A stretch of DNA of 64,000 nt, from positions 1 to 64,000 of the forward strand of contig NZ_SMSJ01000020.1 in assembly GCF_004355005.1 (NCBI RefSeq). Reading direction: 5' to 3'. The notes below the pieces were generated by a model. The model searched no databases. It saw nothing but the letters and a program-made list of their open reading frames with translations, and was not told the origin of the DNA. How positions within the stretch are numbered: the stretch's first letter is position 1; every line of letters begins with the position of its first letter. Origin of the DNA: Dankookia rubra. GTDB taxonomy: Bacteria > Pseudomonadota > Alphaproteobacteria > Acetobacterales > Acetobacteraceae. A program made the position numbers and the translations under genes. Shown one piece after another: positions 51,797-59,883 of this stretch.

Positions 51797-53158
51797 ATGC
51801 TGACCCGGCCGGACCAGGCCGCGGACCCGGCCGAGGCGGCGGCTTCGCCCATGGGCCCTTTGCCCGAGGGGCGCAGCCTGCCGGAGATGCACCGCAGCGT
51901 GGTGATCCCGAATGCCGCGGGATGGCTGCGCCGGCTCATGGCCTTCATTGGCCCGGGCTACCTGGTCGCGGTCGGCTACATGGACCCGGGCAACTGGGCG
52001 ACCGCCCTCGCCGGCGGATCGGCCTTCGGGTACACGCTGCTCAGCGTCGCGCTGCTGTCCTCGCTCATGGCGATGCTGCTGCAGGCGCTCTGCGCCCGGA
52101 TCGGTATCGCCACGGGGCGGGACCTCGCCCAGCTCTGCCGCGACCGCTTTCCCCGCCCGGTCAACCTGGCACTCTGGGCGCTGGCGGAGATCGCCATTTG
52201 TGCCACTGACTTGGCCGAGCTGATCGGCACCGCCATCGCGCTGCAGCTGCTGTTCGGCATCCCGCTGCTGGCCGGCGTGCTCCTGACCGCGCTCGACGCG
52301 CTGCTCATTCTCTGGCTGCAGCACCGCGGAGTGCGATGGCTGGAAGCCCTGGTGGCCGGGCTCATCTTCCTGGTCTTCGGCTGCTTCGGCATCCAACTGG
52401 TCTGGGCGCAGCCCGACTGGGCCGCGGTGCTGAACGGCTATCTTCCCAGCGCCTCGATCGTCACCGACCAGCAGCAGCTCTACATCGCCATCGGCATTCT
52501 CGGCGCCACGGTGATGCCGCACAACCTCTACCTTCATACCGCCGTGGTGCAGTCCCGGGCTTACGGGAACGGCGGTGCGGCGAAGCGGGAGGCGATCCGC
52601 TTCGCCACGATCGACAGCTCCGCGGCGCTCTGCCTCGCCCTCCTGGTCAATTCCGCCATCCTGATCACCGCCGCCGCGGTCTTCCATGCCGGCGGGCGAA
52701 CAGAAGTCGCCGAGATCCAGGAGGCTTACGAGCTGCTGACGCCGATGGTCGGCACAGCCGCCGCGGCGACGCTGTTTGCCGTGGCGCTGCTGGCCTGCGG
52801 GCTCAACGCCACGGTGACGGCGACGCTGGCCGGCCAAGTGGTAATGGAAGGTTTCCTCGGCCTGCGCCTGCCGGCGGTGGTCCGCCGATTGGTCACCCGG
52901 CTGGTGGCGATCGTGCCGGCGGTGATCGTGACCTGGTCCTACGGCACTTCCGGCACCGCGCAGCTGCTGATCCTGTCGCAGGTGGTGCTCTGCCTGCAGC
53001 TGCCCTTCGCGGTGATCCCGCTGATGCTCTTTGCCTCGGACCGGACGCGGCTCGGACCCCTGGTCGCGCCACGCTGGCAGCTGGTGCTGGGCTGGGCGAC
53101 CACGATGGTCATCGTGGCGATGAACCTCAAGCTGCTATGGGACGTGGTGGCGGGTTGA
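51797..53158 (+). CDS. mntH: Nramp-family divalent metal transporter (MntH-like)
   Basis: The 453-residue inner-membrane protein has eleven helices and both Nramp metal motifs: DPGNWAT in helix 1 (residues 63-69) and MPHNLYLH in helix 6 (MPHN at about 240-243). It should import Mn2+ or another divalent metal with protons. ATG 51797 is the likely start. An inverted repeat AACAG-N8-CTGTT (51754-51771) lies just upstream and could be a regulator site. The divergent neighbour is an ArsR regulator. Confidence 0.95.
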   Translation: MLTRPDQAADPAEAAASPMGPLPEGRSLPEMHRSVVIPNAAGWLRRLMAFIGPGYLVAVGYMDPGNWATALAGGSAFGYTLLSVALLSSLMAMLLQALCARIGIATGRDLAQLCRDRFPRPVNLALWALAEIAICATDLAELIGTAIALQLLFGIPLLAGVLLTALDALLILWLQHRGVRWLEALVAGLIFLVFGCFGIQLVWAQPDWAAVLNGYLPSASIVTDQQQLYIAIGILGATVMPHNLYLHTAVVQSRAYGNGGAAKREAIRFATIDSSAALCLALLVNSAILITAAAVFHAGGRTEVAEIQEAYELLTPMVGTAAAATLFAVALLACGLNATVTATLAGQVVMEGFLGLRLPAVVRRLVTRLVAIVPAVIVTWSYGTSGTAQLLILSQVVLCLQLPFAVIPLMLFASDRTRLGPLVAPRWQLVLGWATTMVIVAMNLKLLWDVVAG

Positions 53159-53190
53159 CGGACCGGGGCCGGCGGGCAGAGACCGCCGGC

Positions 53191-53859
53191 ATGCGCGCTG
53201 CCCTCACCGGCCTCCTGCTCCTCCTCGGCCTAGCCGCGACGGCGCGCGCGGAAGGCCCGGACGACCCATGGACTGCCTGCCGCCGCGCCATCCTGGCGGC
53301 AGAACCCCGCTCCGGCCTGCCGCCCGGCCTGTTGCTCGCCATTGCCCTGGTCGAGAGCGGCCGCAGCGACCCGCGCAGCGGCCGGTTTGAGCCCTGGCCC
53401 TGGTCGCTGAACGTCGAAGGCGAGGGCCGCACCCCGCCGAGCCGGGCCGCCGCGGCGGCGGAGGTGGCGGCGCTGCAGGCCGAAGGGCGACATTCGATCG
53501 ATATCGGCTGCATGCAGGTGAACCTGCTGTACCATCCGGGGGCTTTCCCGGACGTCCCCACCGGCCTGCGGCCAGAGGCGAATATCCGTTATGCCATCAC
53601 CTTCCTGAAATCGCTGCACGGCCGCTTCGGCAATTGGGCCGAGGCCATCGCCAACTATCATTCCGCTGATGCGGAGCGCGGCGCCAACTACCATCGCCGC
53701 GTGATGCTCGCCCGGCTCGGTGCGGCCTGGGCCGCCGGCGGGGGGACGGTGCCGATCGCCGCTGCCGCCGGACTCTGCGCACCGGGGCTGCGGCCGGTGC
53801 TGAAGATCAAGCCGCGCGCGCCGCGGCCTTCGCTCGGCTGCCGGAAAGCCAGCCGTTAG
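53191..53859 (+). CDS. Lytic transglycosylase-like SLT-domain protein
   Basis: The 222-residue product has a signal peptide (RAALTGLLLLLGLAATARA) and an SLT domain (about residues 25-165): LPPGLLLAIALVESGRSDP with the catalytic Glu, DIGCMQVNLLYHPG, and ITFLKSLHGRFGNWAEAIANYH. It should cleave peptidoglycan glycan strands to 1,6-anhydro products. ATG 53191 lies 32 bases after the mntH stop. The basic Pro-rich C-terminus is short and unstructured. It resembles VirB1-like enzymes, but no secretion genes are near. Confidence 0.85.
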   Translation: MRAALTGLLLLLGLAATARAEGPDDPWTACRRAILAAEPRSGLPPGLLLAIALVESGRSDPRSGRFEPWPWSLNVEGEGRTPPSRAAAAAEVAALQAEGRHSIDIGCMQVNLLYHPGAFPDVPTGLRPEANIRYAITFLKSLHGRFGNWAEAIANYHSADAERGANYHRRVMLARLGAAWAAGGGTVPIAAAAGLCAPGLRPVLKIKPRAPRPSLGCRKASR

Positions 53860-53912
53860 CACGCATCACCGCAGGGCCGGACTCCGCAAGCACTGGGCCG
53901 GAGCGGCCCAGG

Positions 53913-54551
53913 TCAGGCCGGCTGAGGTACCCGCACCAGGGTGAACAAGCCGAAGGGCGGGCATGACACGATTTCTGCCGCCATCTGCGGATCTTCCAGC
54001 AGATCGCCGAGCACGAAATCCGGGTGCCAGCCGAGCACACGGGACAGCGGAGCCAGCGTCCGTTCCGCCCACCACCGCAGGCCGCCTTGAGCGGCGAAAT
54101 GGTTGACGAACAGCAGCTGGCCGCCCGGCCGTACCACCCGGCGCATCTCCCGCACCAGGCGGCGCGCATCGGGCACCACGGTGGCGGTGAACATCGCCAC
54201 CGCAATGTCGAAACTGTCATCGGCGAAGGCCATGGATTCGGCATCCATCTCCGCCAGGCCGACCACGTTGCGGAGCCGTCGCGTGGCCACGCGCTCCTTC
54301 GCCCGGAGCAGCATGTCGCGCGACAGATCAATGCCGACAACGCGCTTGCGCGGGTCATACAGCGGCAAGGCAAGCCCGGTACCGACACCTACCTCAAGCA
54401 CCCGCGTGCCCGGCAAGCCATTGACCGCGGCCACTGCGCGGCGCCGACCAGGGCCGGAGACGGAGCCGAATACCTCGTCATAGACGCCCGCCCAGCGGCG
54501 GTAGGCCTCCCGCACGGAATCGGCGTCGAGCGCCGCACGGGGGTGGCCCAT
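53913..54551 (-). CDS. pmtA: Phosphatidylethanolamine N-methyltransferase, Rhodobacter PmtA type
   Basis: The 212-residue SAM methyltransferase has AYRRWAGVYDEVFG at the N-terminus, the SAM motif RVLEVGVGTGLALPLYDP (from residue 50) and GIDLSRDMLLRAKERV, and RVVRPGGQLLFVNHFAA, which is the Rhodobacter-type PmtA pattern. It methylates phosphatidylethanolamine towards phosphatidylcholine. Standard length is about 200-210. Phosphatidylcholine is a natural substrate of PlcP-type enzymes such as the one predicted at 17804-18613, although the loci are 35 kb apart. Confidence 0.85.
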   Translation of the reverse strand: MGHPRAALDADSVREAYRRWAGVYDEVFGSVSGPGRRRAVAAVNGLPGTRVLEVGVGTGLALPLYDPRKRVVGIDLSRDMLLRAKERVATRRLRNVVGLAEMDAESMAFADDSFDIAVAMFTATVVPDARRLVREMRRVVRPGGQLLFVNHFAAQGGLRWWAERTLAPLSRVLGWHPDFVLGDLLEDPQMAAEIVSCPPFGLFTLVRVPQPA

Positions 54552-54654
54552 CCGGGCGTCCTGGAGCAGCCTCGCCTCGCGAATGGGTTTGGACCTTTTG
54601 TAAATACCGGGAGTTCACGGGCTAGACCACCAGCGGCGGCAAGGCAAGGGCCGA

Positions 54655-55524
54655 TCAGGCGCGCGCCGGCCGATCCGGAAGCGCCACCAGCACCCCGCCG
54701 AGAGCGATGACAGCGGCGCCGGCCAGCGTCGTCAGGTCCGGCCAATCAGCGAAGACAAGCACGCCGGCCACCGTCGCCCAGATCAACTGGGTATAGGACA
54801 TCGGCGCCAGCAGGCTGGCGGGTGCCCGGGAGAATGCCAGCACCAGCAGCCCATGCCCGACCCCACCGAGCAGGCCGAGCCCGATCAGCATCGCCCATTC
54901 CGGCGCGGTCGGCGGGATCCAGACAAAGGGCTGCACCAGGCTGGCGACGACCGCGCCGGCGAAGCCGGTATGCAGGATGGTGGTGCGGGGGTCGTCGATC
55001 GCCGCCAGCTTGCGGGTCAGGATCGAGTAGACCGCGAACATCGCCGCGGTACCGAGCGGCAGGATGGCGGCCCAATGCACCGGCTCTCCGCCGGTCAGGA
55101 AGGGCGGCCGCAGCGCCACCAGTACGCCGAGGAAGCCGATGCCGACGCCCGTCCAGCGGCGCGGCCCGACCCGTTCCTTCAGCCAGAGCGCTGCCAGGGC
55201 GACGGTGAACAAGGGCGAGGCGAAGCCGATCGCGGTGCAGTCGGTGAGCGGCAGGTGCACCAGGGCGGAGGAGAACATCAGGTTGCTGCCGGCCAGCAGC
55301 AGGCTGCGGACGGCTTGTAGCCCGGGTGTCTTTGACCGCCAGGGCAGCCGGCCGGTGACCAGGCGGAAGAAGGCCGCGGCGGCGATCAGACTGAAGAAGA
55401 AGCGCGCCCACATCAGCTGCGGCACGGCGAAATGCGCCGTCAGCAGCTTCAGCATGGTGTCCATGCAGACGAAGACGGCAAGGGCGGTGAGTTGCAGCGC
55501 GACGCCAGCGAGCCGGCCGGTCAT
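54655..55524 (-). CDS. DMT-superfamily (EamA-type) transporter
   Basis: The 289-residue protein has ten predicted helices in two EamA repeats (about residues 8-135 and 145-280). Typical blocks are PQLMWARFFFSLIAA, LTDCTAIGFASPLFTVALAAL, GVGIGFLGVLVALRPP and MSYTQLIWATVAGVLVFADW. It probably exports a metabolite. ATG 55524 is standard. It ends 103 bases after the pmtA start on the same strand. Confidence 0.9.
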   Translation of the reverse strand: MTGRLAGVALQLTALAVFVCMDTMLKLLTAHFAVPQLMWARFFFSLIAAAAFFRLVTGRLPWRSKTPGLQAVRSLLLAGSNLMFSSALVHLPLTDCTAIGFASPLFTVALAALWLKERVGPRRWTGVGIGFLGVLVALRPPFLTGGEPVHWAAILPLGTAAMFAVYSILTRKLAAIDDPRTTILHTGFAGAVVASLVQPFVWIPPTAPEWAMLIGLGLLGGVGHGLLVLAFSRAPASLLAPMSYTQLIWATVAGVLVFADWPDLTTLAGAAVIALGGVLVALPDRPARA

Positions 55525-55706
55525 CGCGGATTATGGGGGTATTTCATTGCTGCAGCATCGCCGCGGCCAGACGCTTCACCAAATGCGCGCTGCGAAGCCC
55601 CGCATTGCGCGCGGAACGTCGCTGCGGGCGCCCTGGGCAAGGGGCAGAGCGTCGGGTCCCGCGGGCCGCTCAAACCCGATGTCCGTAAAGGCGGACCAAT
55701 GCCCGA

Positions 55707-55733
55707 GGCGGTTCCGCCCCGCGGCGATCCGCT
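55707..55733 (-). repeat. Post-stop repeat, copy B
   Basis: On the minus strand these 27 bases start right after the gcrA TGA and match the 27 bases after the glycosyltransferase TGA (16699-16725) at 23 positions. The core GGCGGAACCGCC is a palindrome. A further small stem GTCCG/CGGAC (within 55680-55700) follows. Confidence 0.45.
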
Positions 55734-56255
55734 TCAGGCCGCGTCCTCGCGCCGCTCCCGCACCCGGACATAGGCTACCGAGGCATGCTCTGCGCAATAG
55801 GGCTTTCCCGGTGTCGCATTGCCCGTGCAGAAGCGGAAATCCGGCGTCCCGGGCTCGCCCAGCGGCCAGCAGCAACTGCGGGTGGAGGCGCGCGGGAAGG
55901 GCCGCACCACCATGGCTTGCGGCGCCGGCGCGACCACCGAGGCGGCGGCGACCGGAGCCGAAGCTTCGAGCCGGCGGAGCGGCGCAGCGTCCCGAAGAGG
56001 CGCCGTGGCCGCCAGGGACGGGGCTGCGGCCGGCATGGCGCCGGGCTGGCGACGGGGCTGTGGCGCGGGGCGCGAAGCCGCCTCGCCTTCGGCCTCGCGG
56101 CGGATCGGGCTGGGCCGCGCCGGCAGGTTCAGCCGGTGCGCCTTACCAACCACGGCATTCTTCGAAATGCCCATGCGGCGGCCGATCTCGGCCGTCGAGT
56201 GGCCTTCCGCCCAGAAGGCGCGGAGCCGATCGATCGCTTCAGCCGTCCAGTCCAT
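55734..56255 (-). CDS. gcrA: Cell-cycle regulator GcrA
   Basis: GcrA is an alphaproteobacterial sigma-70 cofactor that reads CcrM-methylated promoters. The 173-residue product starts MDWTAEAIDRLRAFWAEGHS with the HTH TAEIGRRMGISKNAVVGKAH, then a long Ala/Pro/Arg linker, and a C-terminal domain with SCCWPLGEPGTPDFRFCTGN and GKPYCAEH, whose cysteines and histidine look zinc-binding. ATG 56255 follows GGAGAACCAC. A CCTAC/GTAGG inverted repeat lies about 40 bases upstream. Confidence 0.93.
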   Translation of the reverse strand: MDWTAEAIDRLRAFWAEGHSTAEIGRRMGISKNAVVGKAHRLNLPARPSPIRREAEGEAASRPAPQPRRQPGAMPAAAPSLAATAPLRDAAPLRRLEASAPVAAASVVAPAPQAMVVRPFPRASTRSCCWPLGEPGTPDFRFCTGNATPGKPYCAEHASVAYVRVRERREDAA

Positions 56256-56413
56256 GTGGTTCTCCCGCCGCCCGACCCACAAGATGTGGTCACCTACTAG
56301 ATACGGTAGGCCAACGCGGGCACCCGCCACAAGTTCTGGCAAAGGGTCGATACACGAAAATCTGTGGAAAACATTGTGGAGAAGGCCGGTAAAACATGTA
56401 ACGGAAAATATTT

Positions 56414-56445
56414 GCGCCCTCCGGCCCGTTCGGACCGGGGGGCGC
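56414..56445 (-). terminator. Terminator-like hairpin after the first tandem binding-protein gene
   Basis: GCGCCCTCCGG (56414-56424) pairs with CCGGGGGGCGC (56435-56445) with one G-T pair. Read on the minus strand it is followed by AAATATTTT, and it lies 35 bases after the stop at 56481. Confidence 0.5.
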
Positions 56446-56480
56446 AGCGCCAACGGGACCATGTCCCTATTAGTATAAGA

Positions 56481-58088
56481 TTACTGAAGGTCGACCGTGA
56501 CGAGATCCTGGAACCAGGACTGCGCGGAGACGAAGCTCTTGACCCGCCTTGACATTGCCCGCGGGTTCAAGTCGTGCACGATGTAGAGCCAGGGTGGGTT
56601 GTCCACCAGCCGCTCATGCGCCTTGGCATAGGCGGCGTTGAACGCGGCCTCGTCCTTGGCGACTTCCAGCGCGGCGAAGGCCTCCTCGAAGGCAGGGTCG
56701 TTCCACTGGCCCCAATTGAAGCCGTTGGGCGGCACGAAGGCCTGCAGGAAGTAGCGCGCCGCGACCGCGGGGTCGGAGGAGGGCGATGACGGGTTTACCG
56801 AGGTCGAGCCGTTCAGGATCGGCGCGTCCGGGCTCTGCCGGATCGCGGTCAGCAGCGTGTTCCACTCCGTCACCTCGAAGGACACCTCGACCCCGCAGGC
56901 CTCCTTCAGGTTCTGCTGCATGTACTCGTTCATCGGCAGCGGCAGCATCTGGCCGGAGCCCGAGGCCGAGATCATCACCTTGAACGTCAGCGGCTTCTGC
57001 GGCGTGAAGCCGGCCGCGGCGAGCAGCGCCTTGCCCCTGCCAGGATCGAATCCGTAGTGATTCTCCGGCTTGCCGAAATTGGGGTCGGAGGGCTTCAGCC
57101 AGCCGACCGAGGGCTCCGCCGTGTCGTTCAGCAGCCCGACCAGCCCGGCGCGGTCGACGCAGTAGTTCAGACCCTGGCGCACGCGGACGTCTTTGAACGG
57201 CGTGGCCGTGCCGCCCATCTGGTAGAACCAGGGCCAGACATGCGGGTAGGAGTTGGTCACCACGTTGAAGCCGGCCTGCTTCAGGCTGGGGATGGCATCC
57301 GGCGGCGGCACCTCGATCCAGTCCACCTGGCCGGAGCGCAGGGCGGCGAGCCGGGTATTCGCCTCCGGCATCGGCAGCAGCAGCACGCGGTCGAGCTTCG
57401 GGATCCGGGCCTTGTCCCAGTAGCCCTCGTTCCGCGAGAGCTCGGCCGAGACGCGCGGGGTGAATTTCGACAGCCGGAAGGGTCCAGTACCGGCCGGCGG
57501 CAGCGCCGCCGCCCTGGACCAGTCGCGCCCCGCCGCCTCGAAGCTCTGCGGGCTGGTCATCAGGATGTAGACGGCCATGTAGGGGAAGTAGCTGGCGACG
57601 CGGGTGGTGCTGACCGCCACCGTCATGTCGTCGAGCTTCTTGTAGCCGGCCATGATCGGCGTGCGGGCGCGGGCGATGCCGCTGCCGGCCGGCTCGAATT
57701 GCGGGCTGTCGTTCTTCCAGTAGCGGTCGAGGTTCCAGATCACCGCATCGGCGTTGAAATCCGCGCCGTCATGGAATTTGACGCCGGGGCGGAGCTTGAA
57801 GATCCAGGTCTTCGGGTCGGCGGGGTCCTGTGCCCAGCTTTCGGCGAGGCCCGCGCGCAGCGTGGCCGGCCGGTCGGCGCGCGACAGGTCCCAGAGCACC
57901 AGCCCCTCGAAGGCGGGGTAGCCGAGGAAGCGGACGCCCTCGAAGCCGTTGTTCGGCGCGCCGGTGGTGGTCGGCACGTCGGCGGCGGTCATGGCGATGC
58001 GCAGCACCTTCTGCTGCGCAGATGCGGGCAGGGCGCCCGCGATGAGCGCCGCGAGGCCGAGGCCCGCGGCACGGTGGAGAAGGCGCAT
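56481..58088 (-). CDS. Peptide-type ABC transporter substrate-binding protein, tandem paralogue 1
   Basis: The 535-residue family-5 binding protein has a signal peptide (LGLAALIAGALPASAQQ), then KVLRIAMTAADVPTTTGAPN, WIFKLRPGVKFHDGADFNAD, AGTGPFRLSKFTP, KDVRVRQGLNYCVDR and C-terminal WLYIVHDLNPRAMSRRVKSF. It should bind an oligopeptide-like ligand in the periplasm. ATG 58088 follows GGAGGATCCTTC. The next gene upstream (58208-59818) is a paralogue of almost equal length. No membrane or ATPase genes are adjacent. Confidence 0.92.
   Translation of the reverse strand: MRLLHRAAGLGLAALIAGALPASAQQKVLRIAMTAADVPTTTGAPNNGFEGVRFLGYPAFEGLVLWDLSRADRPATLRAGLAESWAQDPADPKTWIFKLRPGVKFHDGADFNADAVIWNLDRYWKNDSPQFEPAGSGIARARTPIMAGYKKLDDMTVAVSTTRVASYFPYMAVYILMTSPQSFEAAGRDWSRAAALPPAGTGPFRLSKFTPRVSAELSRNEGYWDKARIPKLDRVLLLPMPEANTRLAALRSGQVDWIEVPPPDAIPSLKQAGFNVVTNSYPHVWPWFYQMGGTATPFKDVRVRQGLNYCVDRAGLVGLLNDTAEPSVGWLKPSDPNFGKPENHYGFDPGRGKALLAAAGFTPQKPLTFKVMISASGSGQMLPLPMNEYMQQNLKEACGVEVSFEVTEWNTLLTAIRQSPDAPILNGSTSVNPSSPSSDPAVAARYFLQAFVPPNGFNWGQWNDPAFEEAFAALEVAKDEAAFNAAYAKAHERLVDNPPWLYIVHDLNPRAMSRRVKSFVSAQSWFQDLVTVDLQ
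57283..57383. repeat. 101-bp tract identical to 59010-59110
   Basis: This part of paralogue 1 is base-for-base identical to the same part of paralogue 2, while neighbouring coding sequence differs clearly. It encodes the stretch around PPPDAIPSL and PEANTRLAALRSGQVDWIEV. Confidence 0.8.
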
Positions 58089-58207
58089 GAAGGATCCTCC
58101 CGGGACGGAATGCGTCCGGGGAAGCAAGGACTGCGCCAGGACCGGGTCGGGCGGTGGGGCGCGCCCCGCCCTGCCTCGCGCCCAGGCTCGCGCCACCCTG
58201 CCCAAGC

Positions 58208-59818
58208 CTATTGCAGGTCGACGCGCGTCAGGTCCTGGTACCAGGACTGCGCACTCACGAACCCCTTCACCCGCCGCGTCATCGCCCGCGGGTTGAGGTC
58301 GTGCACGATGTAGAGCCAGGGCGCCCCGTCCACGAGGCGCTCATGCGCGCGGGTCAGCGCCGCGGCGATCCTCGCCGGGTCGCGCTCGGTCTCGACCGCG
58401 GCGAAGGCGGCATCGAATTCCACGTCCTTCCAGTGCCCGGCATTGGACCCCACCGGCGTGGCGTTGGAAGACAGGAACCAGCGCGCCATCTGCGAGGGGT
58501 CGGAGGAGACCAGGCTGATGTTTAGCGCATCGGCGCCGAGCCATTGCGGCGCATCGGGCGTGGCGCGCAGGCCGGCCAGCAGGGTGTTCCACTCCACCAC
58601 CTGGAAGCCGACCTCGACTCCGCAATTCTCGCGCAGTGACTGCTGCAGGAACTCGTTCATCGGCAGCGGCAGCATCTGGCCGGAGCCGGAGGTGGAGATG
58701 CCGACGGTGATCCGCAGCGGCTTCTGCGGGCCGTAGCCGGCGGCGGCGATCAGGGCCTTCCCCTTCGCCGCGTCCAGCCGGTAGCGGTTCTCCGGCTTGC
58801 CGAACAGGGGGTCGTCTGCCTTGTAGAAGCCCACGCTCGGCTCTGCCGTGCCGTTCAGCAGGGCCAGCATGCCGTCGCGGTCGATGCAGTAGTTCAGCGC
58901 CTGGCGCACCCGCACATCGGCCGTCGGGCTGCCCGGCTTGCCCGCGGCGAAGACCCAGGGCCAGACATGCGGGTAGGAATTGGTCACCACCTGGAAGCCG
59001 CCGGCCCTGAGGCTGGGGATGGCATCCGGCGGCGGCACCTCGATCCAGTCCACCTGGCCGGAGCGCAGGGCGGCGAGCCGGGTATTCGCCTCCGGCATCG
59101 GCAGCAGCAGGATGCGGTCGAGCCTAGGTTTCCGGTCGGGGTTCCAGTAGCCGTCGTGGCGCGCCAACTCAGCGGACACGCGCGGCACGAAGCGGCTGAT
59201 CCGGAATGGCCCGGTCCCGGCGGCGCCGGCGGCCGCCACCTTGCCCCAGTCGTTGCCCGCGGCGGCAAAGCTCTGCGGCGAGGTGAAGAGGATCCAGGTC
59301 AGCAGATAGGGCAGGTATGATATGGGCCGGGAAGTCTCGATCTCGACCGTCCGGTCGTCGATCTTTCGGTAGCCCGACATGATGGAGACTCGGCCGCGCG
59401 CCAGCGCCGCGGCGGGCGCGTCGAATTGCGGGCTGTCGTTCCGGTAGAACCGGTCGAGGTTCCAGATCACGGCATCGGCGCCGAAGGGGGTGCCGTCGTG
59501 GAAGCTGACGCCCCGGCGCAGGGTGAAGCGCCATTTGCGCGGATCGGCGGCATCCTGCGCCCAGGCCTCCGCCAGGCCGGGGCGGATATCGGCCGGCCGG
59601 TCGGCCCGGGTCAGGTCTCAGTCCACCAGCGGCTCGAAGACCGGGAAGCCGAGGAAGCGCATCCCCTCGGAGCCGTTGTTCGGCATGCCGGCGGTGGTCG
59701 GGACGTCGCTGGCGGTCATCGCGATGCGCAGCACCTTCGGCTGTGCCTGGGCGATGTCCGGCAGGGCGGCCAGAGGGGTGGCCAGCGTGGCGGCAAGGGC
59801 GAGGTGGCGCAGTCTCAT
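58208..59818 (-). pseudogene. Peptide-type substrate-binding protein, tandem paralogue 2, interrupted by one in-frame TGA
   Basis: Read through, the frame from ATG 59818 to 58208 would encode 536 residues, nearly the same as paralogue 1. It has a signal peptide (LALAATLATPLAALPDIAQA) and matching blocks VLRIAMTASDVPTTAG, WRFTLRRGVSFHDGTPFGAD and WLYIVHDLNPRAMTRRVKGF. The codon at 59618-59620 is TGA where paralogue 1 has TGG (Trp in LWDLSRADRP), so one base change stops translation after about 66 residues. All other sequence is intact, which points to a very recent mutation, a sequence error, or read-through. The gene lies 119 bases before paralogue 1. Confidence 0.85.
59010..59110. repeat. 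101-bp tract identical to 57283-57383
   Basis: Second half of the identical pair, inside paralogue 2. The bases on each side already differ (G/C after the tract, divergent codons before it). Confidence 0.8.
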
Positions 59819-59883
59819 GCAAGGCTCCGGTCCCGGGATCTGCCGGGGCCTTGCAAGGATCGTGCTGCGGCGGCGGGTCGGGC

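Noticed and set aside
56340-56395. TGTGGAAAA and TGTGGAGAA near gcrA as possible DnaA boxes or a replication origin
   Set aside because: Each differs from the DnaA box consensus by about two bases, only two are present, and there is no dnaA, parAB, hemE or AT-rich unwinding region nearby.
58156-58167. GGGGCGCGCCCC palindrome between the tandem binding-protein genes as a terminator or operator
   Set aside because: It is a short GC palindrome expected by chance in this composition, without a U-tract or repeat elsewhere.
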